A stretch of DNA of 64,000 nucleotides, taken from Streptomyces sp. WMMC940. Its GTDB lineage: Bacteria > Actinomycetota > Actinomycetes > Streptomycetales > Streptomycetaceae. This document shows, piece by piece, positions 1 to 8,685 of the stretch; within the stretch, counting starts at the first letter, position 1; each line of letters begins with the position of its first letter. The notes below the pieces were generated by a model. It saw only the letters and a program-made list of their open reading frames with translations. It was not told the origin of the DNA and ran no database searches. The stretch lies in contig NZ_JAPZBC010000001.1 in NCBI RefSeq assembly GCF_027460265.1, positions 6,147,001 to 6,211,000 on the forward strand, read 5' to 3'. A program made the translations under genes and the position numbers.

Positions 1-296
1 ACATGGCGCTCGAACTGCACAAGGGAATCCTGCTCGCCCACCATCTCGGGCGGCGGATGGACGCCGGGACGCTCCGCCCGGAGCAGGTCAGTTTCGGGAA
101 GCTGAACAACGTACGGGAGGCGATCGAGATCTGCCGCACCGCGCGTACGATCCTCGGCGCCAACGGGATCTCGCTCGAGTACCCCGTGATGCGGCACGCC
201 ACCAACCTCGAGTCGGTGCTCACCTACGAGGGCACCGTCGAGATGCACCAGCTCGTGCTGGGCAAGGCGCTCACCGGCCTCGACGCGTTCCGGTAG
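1..296 (+). CDS. Acyl-CoA dehydrogenase, C-terminal end (glutaryl-CoA dehydrogenase-like), partial
   Basis: Only the last ~98 residues are in the window; the reading frame is open to the left edge, so the start is outside. The segment is the C-terminal alpha-helical domain of a flavin acyl-CoA dehydrogenase. The stretch ILGANGISLEYPVMRH followed by TYEGT resembles glutaryl-CoA dehydrogenases, with the Glu of TYEGT in the catalytic-base position. Such enzymes oxidise and decarboxylate glutaryl-CoA to crotonyl-CoA in lysine and tryptophan breakdown using FAD. The gene converges on the sepF paralogue, with 39 bases between the two stops. Family assignment is good; exact substrate is inferred from the motif alone. 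Confidence 0.85.
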   Translation, partial: MALELHKGILLAHHLGRRMDAGTLRPEQVSFGKLNNVREAIEICRTARTILGANGISLEYPVMRHATNLESVLTYEGTVEMHQLVLGKALTGLDAFR

Positions 297-335
297 GCCG
301 ACCGTCCCGTTGCGGCCGGCCGGCGAGCGCCCCGC

Positions 336-770
336 TCAGCTCTGGTTGAAGAAGCCGTCGCCCGGGCGGCCCGCGGACTCCCCGCTGACGATCTCCGTGT
401 CGGCGGGGGTCAGCAGGAAGACCCGGGTCGCCACGCGCTCGATGGAGCCGCGCAGTCCGAAGGTCAGCCCGGCCGCGAAGTCCACCACGCGCTTGGCGTC
501 CGAGGGCTCCATGGAGGTCAGGTTGACGATGACGGGAACGCCCTCGCGGAAGTGCTCGCCGATGCCGCGCGCGTCCCGGAAGCTGTCGGGGGAGACGGTG
601 GCGATCCGGCGGCCCTGCTCCTCGGCCGTCTCGGAGGCCACCCGGACGCGGGGGTCGGTCACCCACTGGTCGCCGGCCCCCGTACCCTCGGCGTACTCGT
701 CGTCGTAGTAGCGCTCGTCGTTGTCCTCGACGAGACCGAGCCATGCACTCGCCTTGCGCACCGATCCCAT
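336..770 (-). CDS. SepF-family cell division protein, short paralogue
   Basis: 144 residues starting [12 protein letters not shown]; the start has an AAAGGAGG ribosome site just upstream, so longer frames were rejected. SepF anchors FtsZ to the membrane and helps assemble the division septum. The acidic, tyrosine-rich N-terminal part (residues 12-30) and the C-terminal SepF core are clear: the core contains [24 protein letters not shown] and a typical FFNQS end. The main SepF of Streptomyces is longer and lies beside ftsZ. Streptomycetes carry extra short copies elsewhere, and this is one. No division genes are adjacent, so its role (sporulation septa, membrane remodelling or redundancy) cannot be told from context. 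The gene is monocistronic and divergent from the DUF5685 gene. Confidence 0.9.
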   Translation of the reverse strand: MGSVRKASAWLGLVEDNDERYYDDEYAEGTGAGDQWVTDPRVRVASETAEEQGRRIATVSPDSFRDARGIGEHFREGVPVIVNLTSMEPSDAKRVVDFAAGLTFGLRGSIERVATRVFLLTPADTEIVSGESAGRPGDGFFNQS

Positions 771-1059
771 GGACGCCTCCTTTCGACCGCGGTCACTTGT
801 GGTTCCGCATATCCCTATGGTCGTCCATAATGCGGATCGCGCGCCAAGTGGATAGTCGCCGCGCAGGGGATTCGTGACGGTACTGGTGCAGAACATGTGG
901 CGGTTCGTCAAGATTGTTCCAGCGTAGGGGCCCTGAAGGGGCTCATATCGAAGCAAAATATGAATGCCTCGGCAGACGGGTGAGCGTCGGAGCGTCCGGG
1001 TGAACGGGCGGGCCGGATACGATGCGGCCGCACACTCGAACGACACCCGGGGGAACGTC
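771..1059. promoter_or_regulatory. Divergent promoter region, sepF paralogue / DUF5685 gene
   Basis: This gap must hold the promoters of both flanking genes. It is richer in A and T than its surroundings, especially around 815-835 and 945-965. I see no clear repeated operator. A longer frame upstream of the DUF5685 start is open but lacks a good ribosome site. Confidence 0.4.
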
Positions 1060-2301
1060 GTGTTCGGAATCGTCCGGCCCTGTACCCATCGCCTCACCGA
1101 CGGGCTCAAGGCGGAGTGGACGGCCCATCTCTGCGGGCTCTGCCTGGCACTTCGCGCGGACCACGGGCAGTTCGCCAGGGTCGTCACGAACTACGACGGG
1201 CTCATCGTCTCGGTTCTGACGGAGGCTCAGACCGGACGGACCCCCGCGCATCGGCGCACGGCCGGGCCCTGCCCCCTCCGCGCCATGCGCACCGCGCCCG
1301 TCGCCCGGGGCGAGGGCGCCCGGCTGGCCGCCGCCGTCTCGCTCGTCCTCGCCTCGGCCAAGGTCCGCGACCACGTGGCCGACCGGGACGGGGTGCTGGC
1401 CCGCAGGCCGGTGGCCGCGGCCGCGCGGCGGATCGCGACGGGCTGGGACCGTGCCGGCGCCCGTGCCGGCGCGGCACTGGGTTTCGACACGGCGGTGCTG
1501 GTCGACGCGGTGGACCGGCAGACCGGGATCGAATCGCTGACCGGCCCCGGCACGCCGCTGCTGGTGGTGACCGAGCCCACGGAGACGGCGACCGCGGCCG
1601 CCTTCGCGCACACCGCGGTCCTCGCCGGCCGCCCCGGCAATGCCGCGCCGCTCGCCGAGGCCGGCCGGCTCTTCGGACGGCTGGCGCACCTGCTGGACGC
1701 CGTGGAGGACCGGGAGGCCGACGCCGCGTCGGGTGCCTGGAACCCGCTCACGGCCACCGGCACGAGCCTCACCGAGGCCCGCCGTCTCGCCGACGACGCC
1801 CTCCACGGCATCAGGCTCGCCCTGCGGGACGCGGAGTTCGTCGACGACCGGCTGCTGCACATGCTCCTCGCACACGAACTGCGGAGGTCCGTGGACCGGG
1901 CCTTCGGCTCGGCGGCCTGCGTGCACCAGGGACACGGCGGCCGGCCCCCGCAGGGAGGCGGTCCGTACGGCGGCCCCCACGGGGGAGGGGCAGGACCGTA
2001 CGGACCCGCCGACCCCCATGGAGGCGGCGACCCGTACGGCGGCACTCCCTACGGCGGCGGACCCGGCGGGAACGGGGGCGAGCCGCCCCGGTTCGGCTTC
2101 GGCGGCGAGCCCTCGAAGCCCAAGCCGCGCGGCTTCTGGGCGGGCTGTGCGGTCTTCGTCGGCCTGTGCTGCACCTGCCGGCTCTGCTGCGCCGAGCAGT
2201 ACGAAGGCCCCTGGTCCCGCAAGAAGCGTGAGGGCTGCTGCCGCAAGTGCGACTGCAACTGCGACGGTTGCGACTGCTGCTGTCCCTGTGACGGCTGCTA
2301 G
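1060..2301 (+). CDS. DUF5685 family protein with cysteine-rich C-terminus
   Basis: 413 residues from a GTG start ([12 protein letters not shown]), preceded by GGGGGA at a normal distance. An in-frame ATG at 964 would add 32 residues unlike the family and was not used. The first ~280 residues are an alpha-helical domain of unknown function, beginning with an RPC motif and [10 protein letters not shown]. Next comes a flexible linker of about 80 residues rich in Gly, Pro, His and Tyr. The last 55 residues contain 17 cysteines, ending [17 protein letters not shown]. The tail looks able to bind metal (zinc, copper or an Fe-S cluster), but that is inference. No signal peptide is visible, so the protein is probably cytoplasmic. 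Function unknown. Confidence 0.85.
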   Translation: MFGIVRPCTHRLTDGLKAEWTAHLCGLCLALRADHGQFARVVTNYDGLIVSVLTEAQTGRTPAHRRTAGPCPLRAMRTAPVARGEGARLAAAVSLVLASAKVRDHVADRDGVLARRPVAAAARRIATGWDRAGARAGAALGFDTAVLVDAVDRQTGIESLTGPGTPLLVVTEPTETATAAAFAHTAVLAGRPGNAAPLAEAGRLFGRLAHLLDAVEDREADAASGAWNPLTATGTSLTEARRLADDALHGIRLALRDAEFVDDRLLHMLLAHELRRSVDRAFGSAACVHQGHGGRPPQGGGPYGGPHGGGAGPYGPADPHGGGDPYGGTPYGGGPGGNGGEPPRFGFGGEPSKPKPRGFWAGCAVFVGLCCTCRLCCAEQYEGPWSRKKREGCCRKCDCNCDGCDCCCPCDGC

Positions 2302-3145
2302 GGGTGTTTTGAGAGAAGCGTCGTCCGCCCGCAGGGCGGGTGCCGGGCTGCGGTCGCGTCTCGGCCTCGGCGGACTCCTCGGGCAGGACTGATCGAAGGG
2401 CACCGCACCACACCGTGGCCGGAGGAAGCGGCACGAAGGGCGTGGCCCCGTTCCGGTCCCTGCGGACCGCCGGCCCTCACCTGTCACCTTCTGGCTCTGG
2501 GACCACACGGAAGGGCGAATTCCGGTCATCCCCCGGGTCAGGTGTGACGACGGTGGGGCCGTGGTACCGAGGCCGCGGCCGAGGGCGGGCTCCTCGTCGA
2601 CGGGGACCGGTGCCGCCCGGCTCGCCGGGGCCGCCGCCCCGGCGGGGGACCACGGGTTTCGCACGGCGAGCGCCGACTCGCCGTGGGCCGTCCTCGCCGG
2701 CCTGACCGGAGGAGGGGGCGATTGCCGTGTCCGCCTTCCGCTGCCGGGACCGCCGGCCCGCTCACCGTCGCGCCGACCGGACGCCACTGTTCCCCACGGC
2801 CCTCGCGGCTCGCTCCGCCCACCCCGTCCCGCCCCGGGCGGCGAACTCGCGGACGAACTCCCCCACCACGGAAGGAACCTGAGGTGCCGTCGATCCGTCC
2901 GACCCGCGACGGACCTCATGGGCCCCGGAGCCACCACCCCTCCGAGGCCGTCCGGCGTGCCATGGCGCCGCGCGGCCGAAAGGCGCCCTTGCGCGGCAAG
3001 TTGGCTCGTCGAATACTCCCGAACAGCGCTTGTCAGGGGCACAACGTGACCGGAATCCGGACACATCCCCACGCCCGCTGACTGCGCCTCACGGACCCGT
3101 CAACCCCACAGTCGGGTCCCCGATTCCCCTCGGGAGGAACGAGAA
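2302..3145. other. Gene-free stretch of 844 bases before the protease gene
   Basis: Open frames exist on both strands, but they are Arg/Pro/Gly-rich shadows with no recognisable protein and no good ribosome site. The last ~130 bases are the leader of the streptogrisin gene and must contain its promoter. TTGTCA near 3028 is a possible -35 box, without a convincing -10. I see nothing else. Confidence 0.4.
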
Positions 3146-4051
3146 GTGAGGATCAAGCGCACCACCCCCACCCACGGCGTGGCCAGACGTACCCGTCTGC
3201 TCGCCGTGACGACCGGTCTCGTCGCCGCCGCCGCACTGGCCGTCCCCACCGCAGGTGCCGTCGAGGCCCCCGTCACCTTCAGCGCGTCCCAGCTCTCCGC
3301 CGCGAGCGACGCCGTGCTGACCGCCGATGTGGCAGGTACCGCCTGGCACGTCGACAAGGCGACCAACACCCTGGTCGTGACCGCCGACTCCACCGTCTCC
3401 AAGGCCGAGATCGCGCAGATCGAGCGGGCGGCCGGCGCGAACGCCGGTGCTCTCCGTATCGAGCGCACTCCCGGCCGGTTCAGCAAGCTCATCTCGGGCG
3501 GCGACGCCGTCTACGCCACCAGCTGGCGCTGCTCGCTGGGCTTCAACGTCCGCAGCAGTTCCGGCACTTCGTACTTCCTGACAGCGGGCCACTGCACCGA
3601 CGGCGCGGGCACCTGGTACGCGAACTCCGCCCGCACCACCGTACTCGGCCCGACCGCGGGCTCCAGCTTCCCGGGCAACGACTACGGCATCGTGCGCTAC
3701 AGCAACACCTCCATCGCCAAGCCGGGCACCGTCGGCAGCGTCGACATCACCAGCGCCGCCAACGCGACGGTCGGCATGTCGGTGACCCGCCGCGGCTCCA
3801 CCACGGGCACCCACAGCGGCACCGTCACCGGCCTCAACGCCACGGTCAACTACGGCGGCGGTGACGTCGTCTACGGCATGATCCGCACGAACGTGTGCGC
3901 TGAACCCGGCGACAGCGGCGGCCCGCTGTACTCCGGCAGCCGGGCCATCGGCCTCACCTCCGGCGGCAGCGGCAACTGCTCCAGCGGCGGTACGACCTTC
4001 TTCCAGCCGGTCACCGAGGCCCTGAGCGCCTACGGCGTCAGTGTCTACTGA
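3146..4051 (+). CDS. sprB: Secreted chymotrypsin-like serine protease, streptogrisin B type
   Basis: 301 residues from GTG with GGGAGGAAC upstream. Order: signal peptide (about 1-38, Arg-rich start, hydrophobic core, AGA-type cleavage), propeptide of about 75 residues that folds the enzyme and is removed, then a mature S1 protease beginning ISGGDAVY. The catalytic triad is visible as His in TAGHC, Asp in NDYGIV and Ser in GDSGGP. Cysteine pairs surround the His and lie near the Ser and in GNCSSGG. The mature part is very close to S. griseus protease B as I remember it, including [11 protein letters not shown] and the VSVY end. It degrades extracellular protein after large hydrophobic residues. 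It stands alone with its own leader. The symbol is by resemblance; SprA-like specificity is not excluded. Confidence 0.92.
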   Translation: MRIKRTTPTHGVARRTRLLAVTTGLVAAAALAVPTAGAVEAPVTFSASQLSAASDAVLTADVAGTAWHVDKATNTLVVTADSTVSKAEIAQIERAAGANAGALRIERTPGRFSKLISGGDAVYATSWRCSLGFNVRSSSGTSYFLTAGHCTDGAGTWYANSARTTVLGPTAGSSFPGNDYGIVRYSNTSIAKPGTVGSVDITSAANATVGMSVTRRGSTTGTHSGTVTGLNATVNYGGGDVVYGMIRTNVCAEPGDSGGPLYSGSRAIGLTSGGSGNCSSGGTTFFQPVTEALSAYGVSVY

Positions 4052-4498
4052 GCCGTCCCGCAAGGACAGGGAACAACAGCGGTCCAGCAAGAGCCCCCAC
4101 CGTGCACCGGAAGCCGTCGGTTGATTCGGGGGTTCGCCCGACGTCGGCCTTCACGACCCGTTGTGGTCGTGAAGGCCGACGTTGTCGTACGGGGTGGGTG
4201 CGGGTGACGACGCGGCCGGGCGGGCCGGGCGAGTCCTCGGCGGAGACGGTGCGTGCGGCAGGGTCGCGTTCCCGAGGAGGAACCCGGCGATCCGGGCCGG
4301 GGCGGGTGGGGAGCGTCGTTCCGCGACGAGGGGTTCGCGGATGCCACCTGCACCGGGGCAGGGCCGGCCCACCGCCGGGACCCCGACCGCGAGAAGGTCC
4401 GGCCCCGAACCGGCCGACCGCATCCGCGCCACGGCGGGGGCTCGACGTATTGCACACTTTTGAGAGGATGGTCGCGGCCACAATGGATCGGGGGGCGG
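4052..4498. other. Gene-free stretch between protease and SLOG gene
   Basis: 447 bases without a supportable gene. It contains the strong hairpin at 4141-4182. The last ~60 bases, with a run TATTGCACACTTTTGAG near 4447, are the likely promoter region of the SLOG gene. Confidence 0.4.
4141..4182. terminator. Perfect 18-bp hairpin downstream of the protease gene
   Basis: ACGTCGGCCTTCACGACC pairs perfectly with its reverse complement across a 6-base loop (CGTTGT). It lies 90 bases after the protease stop. There is no T tract, as is usual for Streptomyces terminators, so transcription termination or 3'-end protection is the likely job. Its length and perfection are above average. Confidence 0.6.
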
Positions 4499-4981
4499 AT
4501 GAAGCGCATCGGAGTGACCGGCCACAGAAGCATTCCGCCCGAGGCCATGCCCCATGTGCTGGCCGGGATGAAGGCGGTGCTGTGCGGCGGCCGTGAGGGT
4601 GCTCTGCAAGCGCTCTCCAGCCTGGCCGAGGGGGCCGATCAGCTCTTCGCCGACATCGCCCTCGCCTGCGGCGCCGAGCTCACCGTGGTCATCCCGAGCG
4701 GGGACTACGAGGACGGCTTCGACGACCCGGGCGCCCTGGCCTGCTACCGGCGGCTCCGGTGCCGGGCCACCCAGGAGGTACGGCTGGCGTTCCCCCACTC
4801 CACGGACGAGGCGTACTACGCGGCCGGTGCCTACATCGCCGACAACTGCGACCGGCTCCTCGCCGTCTGGGACGGCCGGCCCGCCCGCGGCCTCGGCGGC
4901 ACCGGCGACATCGTCCGCTACGCGCGGGAGCGCGGCACACCCGTGACGGTGGTGTGGCGCGACGGGGTCGAGCGGGACTGA
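4499..4981 (+). CDS. SLOG-fold (TIR-like Rossmannoid) nucleotide-sensing domain protein
   Basis: 160 residues, starting MKRIGVTGHRSI at an ATG after GGGGGGCGG. The fold signs are the N-terminal strand ending in VTGHR, the SSLAEGADQLFADIA helix, the strand VVIPSGDYED, and later NCDRLLAVWDGRPARGLGGTGDIVRYA. The last matches the glycine-rich phosphate-binding turn of the LOG/SLOG superfamily. Known family members bind or cleave nucleotide derivatives and are predicted sensors in antiphage systems. It is a stand-alone domain with no membrane segment. A convergent SLATT-type two-TM gene lies 129 bases beyond its stop; SLOG and SLATT are recurrent partners in the literature. What ligand it binds is unknown. 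Confidence 0.75.
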   Translation: MKRIGVTGHRSIPPEAMPHVLAGMKAVLCGGREGALQALSSLAEGADQLFADIALACGAELTVVIPSGDYEDGFDDPGALACYRRLRCRATQEVRLAFPHSTDEAYYAAGAYIADNCDRLLAVWDGRPARGLGGTGDIVRYARERGTPVTVVWRDGVERD

Positions 4982-5110
4982 CACGCGTACGGAGACGGCC
5001 GGCCGCCCGGGTCCGGCGCCGGGCATGCGCGTACGGTGAAGGGCGGACGCCCGGGTCCGGCGCCGGGCCGCTCACCGAGCCCGGGGCCTGCCCGGTTCCT
5101 GATCTTCATG

Positions 5111-6043
5111 TCAACTCCGGTGCTGCACCAGCCAGTCGGTGTGCTGGGGCGAGACGATCCGCTCGGTCTCGTACACCGCCGACGGCCACTGCTCCTCCGT
5201 CACCGAGGTCTCCATCGCGATGTGGATCGCGGCCAGGTCCTCCTCCACCAGGGAGTGCGCCGCGATCAGCGGCTGGTGCCGCCGGATCTCGCTCCACGCC
5301 AGACACGCCGCGGCGGCCGCGGACAGCAGTGGTACCGGCTCGGCCGAGTCCGTGACGGAGAACGTGCGCAGTACCCCGAACAGCAGCGCGAGCGCGGTGA
5401 GCAGACCGATCGTCGCCGTCCACAGCGTGGTGGCGCGCCGGGAGATCTCCGCACGCCGGTGGTACCAGTTGCGCTGCTCGATCAGACGGTCCCTCACATA
5501 CGTCTCCTTGCGTACGCTGAAGCCCTTCTCCCGCAGCAGCCGCATCGGGGTGGTGATCAGCTCGCCGGAGGCCACGCTCCCGCCGTTCTCCCGAGGATCC
5601 ACCCAGCCGACCTTGCGCAGTTCACGGAGCCCTTCCTCCAGCCGGGTCGTGAACAGCCGGTCCGGATCGGGGGAGTCGGAGTCGAACGGTGCCCCGTGCA
5701 CCGCGTAGCGCCAGCACATGGACCGGACGAACTCCGCCGCGGAGCGGTTGAGTTGCCAGTGCGACTTCGCCCGGCGGCGTGTCCCGCGGAAGCTGACGAC
5801 GAGCACCCAGGCGTACGCCGACGCGCTGAGCAGGCCCATGAGCTGGAAGGAGTCGCCCACCCTCCCGCGCCAGGGCAGTGCCGCGAACACCGAGCCCAGG
5901 ACCAGGAGGAGCAACTGCAGCCGGGTGCCCTTGACCGACTCCCGCTGCCGGTCGACGGCCGTCTCGTCCGCGTGGTGGAACAGTGCCGGCAGATCGGCAT
6001 TTCGAAAGACCATGCTTTGCAGATGGCCGGGAATACCGGTCAT
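5111..6043 (-). CDS. SLATT/DUF4231-type two-transmembrane protein
   Basis: 310 residues from an ATG preceded by AGAGGGGG. The layout has two halves, each with a helical hairpin of two hydrophobic segments. The first pair is LQLLLLVLGSVFAALPW and LLSASAYAWVLVVSF (residues about 42-85). The second is TLWTATIGLLTALALLFGV and PVPLLSAAAAACLAW (about 215-270), followed by a basic coiled helix. A cytoplasmic segment between them includes LRELRKVGWVDPRENG. This is the pattern of DUF4231/SLATT proteins, named as SMODS- and SLOG-associating two-TM effectors and predicted to form pores when a partner senses a nucleotide signal. It faces the SLOG gene and is divergent from the FxS operon. Effector activity is inference. 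Confidence 0.75.
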   Translation of the reverse strand: MTGIPGHLQSMVFRNADLPALFHHADETAVDRQRESVKGTRLQLLLLVLGSVFAALPWRGRVGDSFQLMGLLSASAYAWVLVVSFRGTRRRAKSHWQLNRSAAEFVRSMCWRYAVHGAPFDSDSPDPDRLFTTRLEEGLRELRKVGWVDPRENGGSVASGELITTPMRLLREKGFSVRKETYVRDRLIEQRNWYHRRAEISRRATTLWTATIGLLTALALLFGVLRTFSVTDSAEPVPLLSAAAAACLAWSEIRRHQPLIAAHSLVEEDLAAIHIAMETSVTEEQWPSAVYETERIVSPQHTDWLVQHRS

Positions 6044-6151
6044 GCGTGCCCCCTCTGCGGATTTTGGCTTCACTCGTTCGATGGAATGGCTTGTTCCGTT
6101 CGGAGTGGGGCATACTCGCGCAACGCTTTCGTTTCGGCTCTCCGTGCCGAG

Positions 6152-6179
6152 TTGCTGCGGGTGGCCATGAGAGTAAAGT
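6152..6179 (+). promoter_or_regulatory. Possible promoter of the FxS operon
   Basis: TTGCTG (6152-6157) and TAAAGT (6174-6179) are separated by 16 bases and sit about 70 bases upstream of the precursor-peptide start. They lie in the only A/T-enriched part of the gap. The spacing and -10 fit a housekeeping sigma factor loosely. No transcription start can be seen from sequence. Confidence 0.3.
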
Positions 6180-6247
6180 CGTGCCGCCGACACTGCAACG
6201 GTGCCCGGTGCTCCCCCATTAGCACAACATGACCTAGGACGGCCGCC

Positions 6248-6412
6248 GTGACCCTCCAGACTTCAGTCACCTTCGCTCCTGTGAAGAAGGATCGGGTGCC
6301 CCTCACCGAGATCGACGTACGTGACGCCGAGGCGGCCAGGAAGCTGGGTCGTGTGCGCCCCGCGGGCGCCGACCGTTCCGCACGGATGTCCACGTTCAAC
6401 TCCGCGCTCTAG
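6248..6412 (+). CDS. fxsA: FxSxx-COOH precursor peptide (54 aa)
   Basis: A short GTG-started frame 51 bases before the maturase gene, preceded by AGGACGG. The peptide begins VTLQTSVTFAPVKK and ends MSTFNSAL. The last five residues, FNSAL, fit the Phe-x-Ser-x-x-COOH signature that names this family, and the ~45-residue leader carries a PLTEIDVRDA segment. It is expected to be the substrate of FxsB: in characterised Fxs, Xye and Grr systems the maturase joins the aromatic ring to the beta-carbon of the residue two places on, making a three-residue cyclophane. Here that would link Phe50 and Ser52. No protease or exporter gene is adjacent, so whether the core is cut off and released is unknown. 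Confidence 0.88.
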   Translation: MTLQTSVTFAPVKKDRVPLTEIDVRDAEAARKLGRVRPAGADRSARMSTFNSAL

Positions 6413-6462
6413 TCCGGTTCCAGACCGTCCGTACGGCGGGCGGGCTGCCCTAGACTGGCGGA

Positions 6463-8685
6463 ATGACCGGACCCGTGGTCCCCTTCCGCGAGATCGTATT
6501 GAAGGTCCACAGCAGATGTGATCTTGCGTGCGACCACTGCTATATCTACGAACACGCTGATCAGAGCTGGCGCACCCGCCCGAAAGCAATCTCTGACGAG
6601 GCGATTTTCTGGACAGCTCTGCGACTGGCCGAGCATGCGAAGAAACATGCCCTGCCCTCCGTGTCAGTGATCCTGCACGGAGGGGAGCCTCTGCTCGCCG
6701 GCCCCGCCCGGTTACGCCGGGTCTGTGAGGAACTCACCAAGGCCCTCGACGGTGTCGCCGCCCTCGACCTGCGCATTCACACCAATGGCCTCCAGCTGAG
6801 CCCCCGCTATCTCGAACTCTTCGACGAGTTCGGCGTCAAGGTCGGCATCTCCCTCGACGGCGACCAGGCCGCCAACGACCGCCACCGCCGCTTCGCGGAC
6901 GGGCGGAGCAGTCACCCCCTCGTCCTGAAGGCCGTCCGACTGCTGGGTACGGACCGCTGGCGCCATCTCAACCTCGGCCTCCTGTGCACCGTCGACGTCG
7001 CCAACGACCCGGTCGCCGTACTCGACGCGCTGACGGAGCTGGACCCCCCGCGCATCGACTTCCTGCTGCCGCACGCCACCTGGGACGAGCCACCGCCCCG
7101 GCCGGACGGCTCCCCGACCGCGTACGCGGACTGGCTCCTCGCCGTCTTCGACCGCTGGGACCGGCAGGGCCGCCGGGTACCGGTGCGGCTCTTCGCCTCG
7201 GTCCTCTCCACCCTCTCCGGGGGCCCCGGGCTCACCGAGTCGCTCGGGCTCACCCCCACCGACCTCGTCGTCGTCGAGACCGACGGCGCCCTGGAGCAGG
7301 TCGACTCGCTCAAGACCGCCTACGAGGGCGCGGCGGCCACCGGCTTCGACGTCTTCGCCCACACCTTCGACGAGGTCGCCGCCCACCCGGGCGTCCGGGC
7401 CCGGCAGCTCGGCCTCGCCGGCGTCGGCCACGCCTGCCGCGCGTGCCCCGTCGTCCGCTCCTGCGGCGGCGGGCTCTACACCCACCGCTACCGCTCCGGC
7501 ACCGGCTTCGACAACACCTCCGTCTACTGCACGGACCTCGAGGCCCTCGTTCGCGGTATCGAGCAACGCACCGCCGCCCGGTCGGTGTCCGCCGCGGTCA
7601 CCGACGACGGGGAGCTGCGGACCGAACAGCACGAGCTGACGCGGCTGCTCCTCGCCGACCTGCACAGGGAGCTGGACGGACGCGGTGGTGAGGAGTGGGC
7701 CCGCGCCTGGGAACTGGCAGGCGCAGTCGACCGCCATCCCGGCGTGCTCGACCCCGTGCTGACCCACCCGTACACCCGCGGCTGGCTCCTCGGCGCCCTG
7801 GACGCGCTGCACGAGGGCGTGCCCGGCGCCGTGCTGCCGCCGGCCGCCAGGCTGGCTTCGTCGGTGGCCGCCGCCGTCGTCCGCGGCGGCCTGGACCTCC
7901 CCGTGCCGGTTCCGTACGAGGGCGGGACGCTGCTGCTGCCCACGCTCGGCGAACTCCGCCTCGCCGGGGCACAACCGCGCGGCACGGCGGAGGTGCGGCC
8001 CGTCGAGAAGGGCCTGCTCGTACGGACCGGCGGCGGCGAGTGGCACATCCCCCGGCCCGACGAACCGGGCGCCGGCTGGCGGCCCGTCCGCCGCCTCGGC
8101 CGCGACGGGGCGCCCGACCTCGCGATCGACGACCTCGACCCGTACCGTGACTGCTTCGACGCCTGCGCGCTGCCCCGGCTCGATCACGGCGAGGCGGCCG
8201 AGTGGACGGACCGGCTGGCCCGAGCCTGGGGCCTCCTGCGCACCCGTGCGCCCGAACAGGCCGCGGCCGCCGCCGCGTCGCTCACCACACTGACCCCCGT
8301 CGACGGCTCCCTGCCCTCGGCCGGACGGCACGGTCTCGGCGCGCTGGGCGTCCCACTGCGGGCCGGGGCCGGGGAGTTGGCACCCCTGCTGCTGCGCGGC
8401 TGGCGTCGGACGCGCCTCCGGGCCCTGCTGGAGGTCACCGACCTCTACGCCGACGACGGCCTGTGGACCCACCCGGCACCGTGGCAGGAGGTGCCGGTCC
8501 CGGTGTCCGAACTGCTCGCGGGGGCGTACGAACGGACCGGCCTCCGCGCCTTCGACCCGGACGGCGCGGAGGCCGCCCTGCGGGCGCTTGACACCCTGGG
8601 CCGCGCCGCGGAACTCACCGTCGGTGGAAAGCGCCTGCTGGCGCTGCTGTGGGAAGAGGCGGACCGTGACCGGCACAGTCGTTGA
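6463..8685 (+). CDS. fxsB: Radical SAM/SPASM cyclophane-forming maturase FxsB with C-terminal extension
   Basis: 740 residues. The radical SAM domain is N-terminal; the cluster cysteines are Cys19, Cys23 and Cys26 in CDLACDHC, followed by YIYEH. The SAM-binding glycines are in HGGEPLL. A SPASM region around residues 320-360 holds further cysteines (HACRACPVVRSCGGG and SVYC) for auxiliary Fe-S clusters. The second half (about 400-740) resembles the HExxH-type domain found in peptide-modification enzymes. I find no HExxH in it, which fits the 'inactivated metallohydrolase extension' form of FxsB. It should install the Phe-Ser crosslink on the adjacent peptide. The downstream AAC(3)-like gene starts inside its 3' end (20-base overlap), so translation is probably coupled. 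Confidence 0.92.
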   Translation: MTGPVVPFREIVLKVHSRCDLACDHCYIYEHADQSWRTRPKAISDEAIFWTALRLAEHAKKHALPSVSVILHGGEPLLAGPARLRRVCEELTKALDGVAALDLRIHTNGLQLSPRYLELFDEFGVKVGISLDGDQAANDRHRRFADGRSSHPLVLKAVRLLGTDRWRHLNLGLLCTVDVANDPVAVLDALTELDPPRIDFLLPHATWDEPPPRPDGSPTAYADWLLAVFDRWDRQGRRVPVRLFASVLSTLSGGPGLTESLGLTPTDLVVVETDGALEQVDSLKTAYEGAAATGFDVFAHTFDEVAAHPGVRARQLGLAGVGHACRACPVVRSCGGGLYTHRYRSGTGFDNTSVYCTDLEALVRGIEQRTAARSVSAAVTDDGELRTEQHELTRLLLADLHRELDGRGGEEWARAWELAGAVDRHPGVLDPVLTHPYTRGWLLGALDALHEGVPGAVLPPAARLASSVAAAVVRGGLDLPVPVPYEGGTLLLPTLGELRLAGAQPRGTAEVRPVEKGLLVRTGGGEWHIPRPDEPGAGWRPVRRLGRDGAPDLAIDDLDPYRDCFDACALPRLDHGEAAEWTDRLARAWGLLRTRAPEQAAAAAASLTTLTPVDGSLPSAGRHGLGALGVPLRAGAGELAPLLLRGWRRTRLRALLEVTDLYADDGLWTHPAPWQEVPVPVSELLAGAYERTGLRAFDPDGAEAALRALDTLGRAAELTVGGKRLLALLWEEADRDRHSR

